Assembly (NCBI GenBank): GCA_027575765.1
Contig: JANBPT010001336.1
Location: 1-10,406, forward strand
Source of the DNA: Tieghemiomyces parasiticus
Taxonomy: Eukaryota > Kickxellomycota > Dimargaritomycetes > Dimargaritales > Dimargaritaceae
Reading direction: 5' to 3'
Length of the DNA: 10,406 nt
Shown here piece after piece: positions 1-6,116 of this stretch. Position 1 is the first letter of the stretch, and each line of letters starts with the position of its first letter. The notes under the pieces are model-generated. The model was not told the DNA's origin. It was given only the letters and a program-made list of their open reading frames with translations, and made no database searches. The position numbers and the translations under genes were made by a program.

Positions 1-75
1 TTCCTGAATTCTCCACTTTGTCTCGGAGGTTCTTTTGAGCGCGGGACCGACTTCCAGATATCGGCCCGCTTTACA
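1..75 (+). repeat. LTR1 family, right end of a copy entering the window
   Basis: The 75 bases match the last 75 bases of the complete LTR1 copies at 80-557 and 7106-7583 with substitutions only, and end in the family terminus GCTTTACA. The GAGT that follows (76-79) is also found on the right side of the next LTR1 copy. A helix GCGGG-A-CCGA (41-50) pairs with TCGGCCCGC (61-69), leaving one bulged A. The rest of this copy lies outside the window, so whether it is solo or part of a full element cannot be told. Confidence 0.85.
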
Positions 76-79
76 GAGT

Positions 80-557
80 TGTGAAGCCGAGCACGGCTCC
101 TACCTTTGAGGAACTGTAATAGGCCGCATCTATACAACCGTTAAAAGAAAAAGAAGGAAAGAGACCAGGCGACCTCGGGGAGGGGCCCGGAAGAGACGGA
201 GAACCAGTCAGGCCCTCCACCAATTAGCGTAGATCATCTATTATAGTTATAGTATATAAGTTGGGCCCAAGTATGCAACACAGGGCCCAGGAGCTTATCC
301 CCCCGTTTCTATCCCATAATGCCACCTGTTGGTACTATTTTGCTAGTAAAGTCTATTACCAATATTCCCCTAAGCTCGCTTGTTGGTAAACATTCATAGA
401 TTTCACTTGAGGTTTTCTCCGTCAATAGTTAACCTACCAAACTTTGCGTTACAGATTTGGACAGCGCTGGTCCAACTGTACATTCCTGAATTCTCCACTT
501 CAACCTGGAGGTTCTCTTGAAGGCAGGACCAGCTTTCAGTTACTGGTCCGCTTTACA
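80..557 (+). repeat. Solo LTR, family LTR1 (copy A)
   Basis: A complete 478-bp LTR starts TGTGAAGCC and ends GCTTTACA, giving an imperfect 8-bp terminal inverted repeat inside TG...CA ends. It is flanked by a 4-bp direct repeat GAGT (76-79 and 558-561), the target duplication. A TATA box (253-259) splits it into U3 of about 170 bp and R-U5. I see no classical AATAAA downstream. Four helices can be drawn, at 261-290, 356-389, 457-475 and 526-549; their pairing is kept in other copies with compensating changes. No primer-binding site or gag-pol follows, so it is a solo LTR, formed by LTR-LTR recombination. It sits between an older LTR1 end and the putative LTR4, at their junction. Confidence 0.88.
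253..259 (+). promoter_or_regulatory. TATA box of LTR1 copy A
   Basis: TATATAA is followed within 10 bp by GGGCCCAAG. The same arrangement occurs in LTR1 copies B, C and E (7280-7286, 8090-8096, 8918-8924) and in family F (9548-9554), so it is the likely Pol II core promoter of the element. Confidence 0.7.
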
Positions 558-560
558 GAG

Positions 561-892
561 TGTTGTTGTACTCCAGGGCTATTAGCCTATTAGCTGGGTA
601 CCTGAGCTTGGTTCATTTGTTTTGGATATTTTGTTAGCTCCGGTGGCCACCAGATGTGGCCACCGGAAGGGTATTCTTTTAGCTTGTTTGCGCTAGCTAC
701 TGCCAATGGTGGTAACATGACAACAAACCCATTGATAGTAGGCTCCACTATCTGACAGTAGTGGATTCTCTAGTATTTATATTGTTCCTGTTGCACCTAG
801 TAATAAATGGACACCTTTTTCTCCTGTAAACTATACCTTTTTATGGCCCTTTACTATTCAAACTTGACTCTGTTTACTAACAAGGCACAACA
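561..892 (+). repeat. Putative solo LTR, family LTR4
   Basis: The proposed 332-bp LTR begins TGTTGTTG and ends ACAACA, sharing TGTTGT/ACAACA ends with LTR2 and LTR3. It holds, in LTR order, a perfect 12-bp hairpin (639-667), a TATA-like TATTTATAT at about 774-782, and AATAAA at 802-807. LTR3 has the same order of hairpin with 5-nt loop, AT-rich box and AATAAA. There is only one copy in the window and no target duplication: the left junction was hit by LTR1 copy A and the right flank is TGTT, so the boundaries rest on the ends and on the adjacency to LTR5. No coding content is seen. Confidence 0.5.
639..667. other. Perfect 12-bp hairpin in LTR4
   Basis: TCCGGTGGCCAC (639-650) is the exact reverse complement of GTGGCCACCGGA (656-667), with loop CAGAT. 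It is far more GC-rich than its AT-rich surroundings. LTR3 has an unrelated but equally perfect 13-bp hairpin with a 5-nt loop in the same relative place. Confidence 0.8.
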
Positions 893-1061
893 TGTTTGTG
901 GAGCCGTCTGTATGTTCTATACTTAATGAGTGTTATATCCTGGCAAGATTAGATTTATAATTAAGCTTTAGGTGACATTGGGCGGGTCATAATAAGACCA
1001 GTAGAATTACCCTAGAGACGCCATATGTAGATTGTAACCCTCCACTTAGTGATTGCCTAAG

Positions 1062-1117
1062 TATATATAGTCAAGCCACAGTGGCCCACAGTGACAAAGG
1101 GAGTTCTCTTCAATAAA
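1062..1117 (+). promoter_or_regulatory. TATA box and poly(A) signal of LTR5
   Basis: TATATATAG at 1062-1070 is followed by AATAAA at 1112-1117. The spacing fits a short R region. This pair sets the plus-strand orientation of the LTR. Confidence 0.55.
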
Positions 1118-1169
1118 GTTATTTCCATAATATTTTTTGGTTATCTGTTGACCTTTTGTCTTTTGAAGT

Positions 1170-1282
1170 TTATCATATCAACTCCAGTAACCTTTTGTAG
1201 GTTGTTTGTCACATTTGTATGTTATCATATATTGCAGTATCCAGAACTTCTGTAGTTCAGTGGAGCATTTTCGTTATCATAT
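1170..1282 (+). repeat. Degenerate 52-bp tandem repeat in LTR5
   Basis: TTATCATAT occurs at 1170, 1222 and 1274, exactly 52 bp apart. Between them, pieces such as CAGTA..CC, TTxTGTAG and CATTT recur in the same order with small shifts. It looks like an old short tandem duplication inside the U5 part of LTR5. Confidence 0.5.
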
Positions 1283-1315
1283 TTTTATGGTATAAACTAA
1301 GGCTAAGCTCCACAG

Positions 1316-1662
1316 TGTTGTGAATAATGGCAGTTCAGCCCCTCAATTACATTGTAATAGATAGAGATAATTAAAAATCGCATGTCAAATTTAGTTGAGA
1401 ATATGATAAGTGGTTTTTTGCTATCATTTATTATAAGGCAAGGTTTATGCTTTTTATATTCAACAAAGGAAAAACTTAATTGGCAAGCAAGGATGAAAAT
1501 GACAGCCAGTGAAGGTTCCTTTGGCAACGTGACAGGTCTGGTATCTATCACTAGGCATCAGAGTCAAAGGGATATCCAAGCCTGATAAATGAAAGTAAAA
1601 TCAATTCATCAGAACTAAATATCTAAAAGGGATAAAGGGGTTTTTAGGCCCCACATACAACA
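1316..1662 (-). repeat. LTR, family LTR2 (copy D1)
   Basis: 347 bp running TGTTGTG...ACAACA on the plus strand and clearly the same sequence as 7589-7913 and 8398-8740: shared AATGGCAGTT near the left end, a tract ending TTTAGGCCCC near the right, and matching pieces in between. Signals place it on the minus strand: TATAAAAA (complement of 1451-1458), then AATAAA (complement of 1427-1432) downstream. Flanks do not match (ACAG left, CTGT right), probably because LTR5 disturbed the left junction. It lies between LTR5 and family F copy F0. Confidence 0.75.
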
Positions 1663-1666
1663 CTGT

Positions 1667-2232
1667 TGTGATGAGGGTGCTTCTACTCTGCCCTACCAAA
1701 CCTCCTCATACCCCAATGCATGATCATTACTGGATGCCTATTGTCCACCATGCTATGATGGCTTAAAGCATATCTATTATTCTATTAGGCCCTATGTGCA
1801 GAATTTTTATGGTGTGGACATTGACTTTGCATCTTGACTAGATCTAGCAGATGTGCTGATAACTTAGGATGTCAACAATGGGGAAAACTCCTCTGGGGGA
1901 AAGGCCAAGATTAAAGTATTAAGTTACCAGTATTCTGCAGAGGGATGCAGGTCCTCCCCCATTCCTGGTTATAAACAGTGGCCCCATGCTAATTAGTAAG
2001 GGCTTGGCAGGTATTTTTTGGGCTATTATATTTTATCTATCTTTATTTTTTTTCATTAGAGCTTGGAATGCCATCATGGTCCCATACTATTTATGTGCTC
2101 AATAACAGTACACAATCTTAATTACCACTTGTTTTGCTACTTAGGTGTAGACCATTATTCAGCACCACCCAGCCATTGTTGCATCCTAGGCCATCTATTG
2201 GCCCACACTTCATTCTGGGGCCTAGCACCACA
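1667..2232 (+). repeat. LTR-like repeat, family F (copy F0)
   Basis: This stretch begins TGTGATG after a 4-bp spacer (CTGT) and ends CACCACA, an imperfect 7-bp terminal inverted repeat. It aligns in order with the right-hand part of 9226-10045: a decayed TATA plus GGCCC at about 1777-1790, GGGGGAAAGGC near 1898, a T-rich tract ending CATTAG near 2060, TGTTGCAT near 2178, and GGCCTAGCACCACA at the end. Similarity is patchy, so it is an old copy. A 77-residue open frame across it (2063-2293) has no recognisable domain, and I do not call it a gene. Confidence 0.5.
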
Positions 2233-2236
2233 ATTT

Positions 2237-2943
2237 TGTGGAACCCAGATATCATTAAGGGCCCCTAAAGATTCCTGCCACAGTAGGACATGGTAGGAAG
2301 TCATCCTGACCATACTATGTCACCTACAACACTGGGGAATGCCAACTTAAAGCACCAAAGGCAGAGGAAACTTAATATTTTTGATTCTGTGGCACCAGTA
2401 AAGTTCTCACCAATGATATGTCTAATTTCCTATGACTTCTGGCTAACAATTCTCTTATAAGCTTTTTATTTTTATTTGTTTTAGCTTGTCATTGCTAGAT
2501 ATCATTCACAATCCTAAACCAACACCTGGTGTGCTGATATTAGGCCCAAGTCTAATACCATAACCAAAAGGCTATTCTACTATCACAGAATTTATGGTTC
2601 TGAAATAGTAGACTTGGATTTTACCCTGGGATAATCTAATGTGGTGGCTCCCAATCACCACACCTGGGCTAGGTCTAGCTTTATTACTTTTAGCCCAATC
2701 ACTTGCACTTCTATACTTAGGGTGTGGTGTATCTATCCTGCCCTGGGGTACCTGATTTAATTAAATTCTGGTTCCATTATATATGTTTCATGGAAGAGTG
2801 ATAAGGGTGCCTTTAACTGCACCTTCCCAGTAGCTCCATGATGCCCATGGCACACCTGTGTCCTAAGCAGGACCTCAGGAGCTTGGCACATTATAATCCT
2901 CATATTATTTTCCCACTTATTCCATAAGATCTATTTCCTTTTA
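2237..2943 (+). repeat. LTR-like repeat, family F (copy F1, right end lost)
   Basis: It begins TGTGGAACCC after spacer ATTT and aligns with 9226 onward: CTAAAGATTCCTG near 2266 against CTGAAGATTCCTG near 9252, then TGGCTAACA and a T-rich tract, a TATA-like GATATTAGGCCCAAG at about 2536-2550, and GGGGTACC near 2745. A segment at 2541-2625 is almost the same as 4287-4372 and folds into a strong hairpin. The expected CACA terminus is not found before the LTR-H copy that starts near 2944, so the right end is truncated or interrupted. No gene is visible. Confidence 0.5.
2546..2617. other. Conserved compound hairpin in family F (copy F1)
   Basis: CCAAGTC (2546-2552) pairs with GACTTGG (2611-2617). 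Inside, CTACTAT (2577-2583) pairs with ATAGTAG (2605-2611, sharing its last base with the outer helix). Further in, CAGAA (2586-2590) pairs with TTCTG (2598-2602) around loop TTTATGG. The copy at 4293-4364 keeps all three helices. A TATA-like box lies just upstream, so the hairpin would sit at the start of a transcript. Confidence 0.65.
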
Positions 2944-3400
2944 TGGCATCCAGCAGCAGGTTCTTTGAAATGAGAACTTTATTTTGAAAAGGGAACAATA
3001 TATAGAAATAAGTTGGGGTAAATGATGAAATAAAAAAGAGGAGGAAGGGATGGGCTTTTATAAGAAAAAATGAAGGATTTGGTTATAGAGAAATTTTGTG
3101 AAAAGAGAATCAAAGGATGAAAAGGCAATGGGCCTTGATAAGATAATAAGGACCATTAAAGAACAATTGATAGGCCTGGGTAGCCATCCATGGTACAACA
3201 GGGTGAATAACAAAAGGAAATCAGGCTATATCATCATAATAGCTAGTAAAGAGCTTACCAAAAGACATATATGAAACAATAAGTAGACAAGTAATAGAGA
3301 ATCCCAGAATTTGCATTTCTCAGGATGGGAAACGTGTTCCCAATGCTGCCTTTAGGTGCTCTCTAGTTGCTTATGATTTGCTGTAATTGCATCATGGTTC
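2944..3400 (-). repeat. Putative LTR, family H (copy H1, right boundary uncertain)
   Basis: The left 60 bases match 10336-10406: a motif GCARCARGTTCTTTGA, then GAACTTTATT and an A/G-rich run. Read on the minus strand this is an LTR 3' part, with TTATAAAAG (complement of about 3055-3063) followed about 75 bp later by AATAAA (complement of 2978-2983). The left end TGGCATCC corresponds to TGTAATGATC in the other copy. I cannot place the right end; nothing else is recognisable up to the tRNA-Ile terminator at 3425. The stretch is purine-rich on the plus strand between 2960 and 3200. No gene is seen. Confidence 0.45.
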
Positions 3401-3424
3401 AATTGTATGTTGTATAGGTGGACT

Positions 3425-3430
3425 AAAAAA
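3425..3430 (-). terminator. Pol III terminator of tRNA-Ile
   Basis: A run of six A on the plus strand is T6 on the tRNA strand, 5 bp past the discriminator base. This is the standard RNA polymerase III stop signal. Confidence 0.85.
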
Positions 3431-3435
3431 TTATG

Positions 3436-3510
3436 TGCCCCATGCAGGGATCGAACCTACGACCTTCGCGTTATTAGCACGACGCTCTAAACCAACTGAG
3501 CTAATAGGGC
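3436..3510 (-). tRNA. tRNA-Ile (anticodon AAT)
   Basis: Complete tRNA gene read on the minus strand. The 7-bp acceptor stem pairs fully (GCCCTAT with ATGGGGC, one G-T pair), followed by discriminator A (3436). The D arm has GCTC/GAGC. The anticodon stem TCGTG/CGCGA encloses loop CTAATAA, with the AAT anticodon at 3473-3475. The T stem GTAGG/CCTGC holds loop TTCGATC. Internal promoter boxes are intact: A box TAGCTCAGTTGG and B box GGTTCGATCCC. The D loop has one more T than the usual GGTTAGAGC form. It would read Ile ATT/ATC codons after inosine modification of A34. A T6 terminator follows at once. Its 5' flank is occupied by a solo LTR (3519-3848) that starts 8 bp upstream. Nothing suggests it is a pseudogene. 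Confidence 0.97.
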
Positions 3511-3766
3511 CTCAGAGTTGTTGTGACATTGGGCGGTTAGGCGGCCAAAGTCAAGGGCAGAAGAGTGGCAGTCGGCCAACTCTTGCTGTCAGTCAGGGGG
3601 AACGGCGCAATCGGCGCAAAAGATACAGAGTAAGTCGAGCGCAGACGGCGCTAAAGAAAACGGTCAGAAATGAGTCTAAAGTTTATTTATTCAGGGCAGA
3701 CACAAGATATTAAATATGGAAGGAATATTGGCAATGACGCCTTAATCGTTGATGACAAAGCCTCTT

Positions 3767-3797
3767 CCAGCCTTTATCAGGTAGTGATAAAGGCTGG
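3767..3797. other. Perfect 13-bp hairpin in LTR3
   Basis: CCAGCCTTTATCA (3767-3779) is the exact reverse complement of TGATAAAGGCTGG (3785-3797), with loop GGTAG. A strand-symmetric, terminator-like structure of this quality in a short LTR is unlikely to be chance. Confidence 0.85.
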
Positions 3798-3825
3798 CTT
3801 AATCTTAGGTATTGGAGGTGATTGA

Positions 3826-3847
3826 GTTGTGGACGACGATCCACAAC
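3826..3847. other. 8-bp hairpin at the LTR3 U3 end
   Basis: GTTGTGGA (3826-3833) pairs exactly with TCCACAAC (3840-3847) around CGACGA. The right arm includes the CACAAC of the LTR terminus, so the integrase-recognised end can itself form a hairpin. Confidence 0.7.
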
Positions 3848-3852
3848 AGAGT

Positions 3853-4269
3853 GAGAAGGCCAGGTAGTTATTTTGGATCCTGAATGTGATGGACCAACCA
3901 GCTGGGCCTGCTCTAGAGAATTACCTTATTATAGGGATCCAAGTTTCTTCCAACAACAGGGCTTACTAACCTATGCTTTTGTCATTGACTTAACTGTTTC
4001 TTCAATCTGAGCACCCCAGCCTATGTGAACAAGTGTGTATCTCCTTTAGTATGGCAACATGAATTAATACTGCGTCTGTTTCCTCTTCCAGGAACAGTAT
4101 TTGGCTCTCTACACATTTCTAAATCATCACATTTTGCAAAGTCTAGTCTAACCAAGAACTCCCCACTTTGTTTTCCTATTACATTGGTAGCAAAGCTATT
4201 CAGAATCCCTAGTTTTCCCTTGCACCCCAAGTATAAACCATCTGTGTTTGCCCCCTGAACTCCCTGTTT
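3853..4269. other. No gene recognised
   Basis: I see no gene or clear repeat here. TTGGATCC (3873-3880) and GGATCCAA (3935-3942) form a short inverted repeat. Overlapping 69- and 77-residue open frames on opposite strands (4021-4258) have no recognisable domain. By spacing from copies F1 and F2, the missing left part of the family F fragment at 4270 would start near 3984, but I could not match it. Confidence 0.4.
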
Positions 4270-4408
4270 TACCTAGTGTGTTGATATAAGGCCCAAGTCT
4301 ATTACTATAACCAAAAGGCTATTCTACTATCACAGAGTTTATGGTTCTGAAATAGTAGACTTGGAATTTACCTTGGGTAAATCTTATGTAGTGGTTCCCA
4401 ATCACTGC
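4270..4408 (+). repeat. Family F fragment (copy F3)
   Basis: This matches 2523-2660 in order: ACCTRGTGTG, GATATAAGGCCCAAGTCT, a core, then GTRGTKVYTCCCAATCAC. In the core from GGCCC to the end of the hairpin there are only about five differences in roughly 90 bases, much closer than the rest of family F. The hairpin is kept: CCAAGTC (4293-4299) with GACTTGG (4358-4364), CTACTAT with ATAGTAG, and CAGAG with TTCTG through one G-T pair. The TATA-like GATATAAG (4283-4290) is better preserved than in F1. Confidence 0.65.
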
Positions 4409-4622
4409 AGCCCTGTTCCAGCTGACAAGGGAACTTCTAATATCCAGTCCACTCCTTTTTGAGCAAGACCAGCACCATTTGATAACCCTTGAAGCACTGG
4501 TAAACGTAGTATAGGTTGCAACCGTGTATATACTGTAGTTTTCAGGTTATTCTTGTTTGAAATTGTTGGGCATTAAGGCTAATTAAACTCATAAGGTATA
4601 AGCTGTTGCGCCCCAAAATTTT
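4409..4622. other. No feature recognised
   Basis: AT-rich DNA between the family F fragment and the SINE-like sequence. I see no open frame of note, no RNA gene and no match to the LTR families. Confidence 0.4.
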
Positions 4623-4740
4623 GAAAATTGGTCTGGTGGTGGAGTGTTAACACCCCTAGGGTGGAGTAGGGTGGCAGCTAGATCAAATCCCAGTGATGCC
4701 TCTTTTTGCGCGGTAGGATATTTTTTATAGGCTAATACAC
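4623..4740 (+). repeat. Putative tRNA-derived SINE (copy S1)
   Basis: It starts GAAAATT, followed by a G-rich A-box-like stretch (TGGTGGTGGAGTGTTAA, 4634-4650) and a good B box AGATCAAATCC (4680-4690, 9 of 11 consensus positions). A body motif TGCG..GGATATTTTTTATAGGCTA (4707-4733) follows. The same order, GAAAATT, GTTAA, B box, TGCG, A-T6-GGCTA, appears on the minus strand at 5345-5464. The tRNA cloverleaf cannot be closed, so it is decayed. No A-rich tail or target duplication was found; ends are approximate. Confidence 0.45.
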
Positions 4741-5344
4741 ACTCTTGTCAGGCTTGGCTGGGCGTTCTTTGCTGATTCTTTTTATTGAATGGAGGATGAG
4801 CCAAGGTCCTTACTTCATTGTGGGCTGTCCTGGACACCAACCATTAAGAATGTACAGGTTCTTCAAGTCCAACTGGCCTTATGTATGCTCTACGGTGGCA
4901 TATCTAGAGCCATTATCCATTCTACCCCCCAATTCCCTTGCCAAGAGGAGCAGGAGAGAGGAGTGGGCTAGTAGGTTTAATAGGTAGACTTGGTATGGTG
5001 TACAAAACTTTATTACTGCACCCAACCAACCTCTGACAACCAGATATTTTCCCCCCAATATGGTATCATGTGTATCTGGCGGCTGACTTTAGAAAAAAAA
5101 ACCCTCAAGGTTCTATGGATAGAAGGGAAAAACATCAACCTGCCATATTACTTGTTTTTCTCCATCATTTATTTGCCGTTCTAGGGATGAAAACACCCTT
5201 TGCTTCTACCACATCCTTGGTAGATATCACGTTGACTATAATGCCATCTCAAAAAGATGTGTGATCCCCAATAAATTCTGGAAGCCATGAAGAGTTAAAA
5301 GTATATTATAGGAATACACATTAACAATGTTGAATCAATTGGGC
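4741..5344. other. No gene recognised
   Basis: Several overlapping frames of 60-80 residues (4745-5264) share no recognisable domain and look like chance. TTTATTACT near 5008-5016 gives an AATAAA on the minus strand, perhaps from another old LTR, but no matching ends were found. Confidence 0.35.
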
Positions 5345-5464
5345 GCAAGTCCTGTCTATAGCCAAAAAATATTCCGCATGACACAGCCCGGCCTTGAACC
5401 TGGGACAAAAGGTTACTGGTGGGAAGAGCTTAACGGCGTACTACCAAGCGGCTCACAAATTTTC
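5345..5464 (-). repeat. Putative tRNA-derived SINE or tRNA pseudogene (copy S2)
   Basis: Read on the minus strand: GAAAATT (5464-5458), an A-box-like TGAGCCGCTTGG (5455-5444), GTTAAGC, and a B box GGTTCAAGGCC (5400-5390, close to GGTTCRANNCC). The T stem CCAGG/CCGGG has one mismatch. The acceptor and anticodon stems do not close, so it is not a working tRNA. After the tRNA-like head comes TGCGGAATATTTTTTGGCTATAG, matching the body of S1 on the other strand. The GTTAAGC resembles the loop of tRNA-Leu(AAG), a weak hint of its source. Confidence 0.5.
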
Positions 5465-5729
5465 ACATCCTTTTTAACCTGATGAAAACTACAAAGTATA
5501 TCCAAAAAAAATCACAAAAACGAATATTACTCGAAAACTACAACATATACATGGTTGCGATCTATACTACTTTTACCATTGCTTTAAGGGCTATCAAATG
5601 GTGTTGGTCTTGTTCAAAAAAGAGCGGACCGGATATTCAAAGTTCCCTTGTGAGACTTGCCAAGGCTATGCCACACCCAAAGTACTGCAGGCCATTTATT
5701 TTTCACTAGGTGTGGCCTATTACACCTGA
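5465..5729. other. No gene recognised
   Basis: A 75-residue open frame (5482-5709) has no similarity I can name. It might hold worn upstream parts of the mariner element that follows, but no aligned motif supports this. Confidence 0.3.
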
Positions 5730-6116
5730 GTGTTAAGCTTCCCTGGTGTCAAGGTTTCCACTAAACTCTATTTAGAGTATGAGCTGGAGCCCATTGTCCA
5801 GGCCTGGATGGAGGCACATGGAAGCCTGGACTATCACCCTCACCAGCTCTACTGTGATATTGCACTACCTCATTGTGCTGCACCTACCCAGACCTCCATT
5901 TCTGACACCAGAGTTCAACTTCTTTTGACCCCACCCAATGGTCCTGGTACAGCCCCCTGCAATTACTGGCTGCTCAAAGAGGTTAAATGGCAGCTGTTTA
6001 GAAAGAAGCTCACCATATTGGAGGGCATTATGACCACCAGTATAATTGAACTTGCCAGACTCCAGATAAATGAATATAGACCCTGCCTTGATAGCAGACT
6101 AGGAATAGCTGGCTGA
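5730..6116 (+). pseudogene. Decayed mariner (DD34D) transposase, C-terminal part
   Basis: A 128-residue open frame resembles the C-terminal catalytic half of mariner transposases. DIALPH (codons from 5856) fits the DNARPH motif carrying the second catalytic Asp. PPNGPGTAPCNYWL fits the PPYSPDLAPCDYWL block, followed by an LK-like KEVKWQLFRKKL stretch. Between the Asp of DIALPH and the Asn of APCN there are exactly 34 residues, the mariner spacing, but the third acidic residue is now Asn (codon at 5961), so catalysis would be lost. The family is normally about 340-350 residues; the N-terminal DNA-binding half and the first Asp are not recognisable here. The ATG start is only the first Met of the open frame. 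Terminal inverted repeats were not found. A fossil copy of a cut-and-paste transposon. Confidence 0.68.

Larger units (their letters stand above)
897..1314 (+). repeat. Putative solo LTR, family LTR5
   Basis: 418 bp with a perfect 8-bp terminal inverted repeat, TGTGGAGC at the left and GCTCCACA at the right, in TG...CA form. It contains TATATATAG (1062-1070) and AATAAA (1112-1117) about 50 bp apart, the compact TATA-to-poly(A) arrangement of LTRs. A possible 5-bp target duplication is ATGTT (892-896) and GTGTT (1315-1319), differing at one base. If real, the element inserted into the first bases of the LTR2 copy that begins at 1316. Three TTATCATAT motifs spaced exactly 52 bp apart occupy the U5 part. 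It is the only copy here, so the call rests on ends and internal signals. Confidence 0.6.
3519..3848 (-). repeat. Solo LTR, family LTR3, upstream of tRNA-Ile
   Basis: 330 bp with a perfect 7-bp terminal inverted repeat TGTTGTG/CACAACA and a 4-bp target duplication GAGT (3515-3518 and 3849-3852). The minus strand carries an AT-rich box (complement of about 3705-3716) followed by AATAAATAAA (complement of 3682-3691), so it points toward the tRNA gene. Its left half (3545-3665) is unusually rich in CG and GC steps for this window. Two hairpins lie in the U3 side. It starts 8 bp upstream of the tRNA-Ile 5' end, where Pol III transcription would begin. There are no internal retrotransposon sequences, so it is solo. 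Confidence 0.82.

Noticed and set aside
1303..1585. Overlapping open frames on both strands
   Set aside because: They lie inside LTR2 copy D1, are not kept in copies D2 and D3, and show no domain.
3387..3713. 108-residue open frame on the plus strand
   Set aside because: It runs antisense through tRNA-Ile and into LTR3. The residues around GIEPTTFALLARR are the translated reverse complement of the tRNA T arm and anticodon region, a common false gene.
4745..5264. Cluster of 60-80 residue frames as a small gene
   Set aside because: Frames overlap one another, with no recognisable domain, splice pattern or conserved start context.
5479..5500. CTGATGA followed by AAAC, a possible hammerhead ribozyme core
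   Set aside because: There is no stem II hairpin between CTGATGA and GAAA and no flanking stems I and III.
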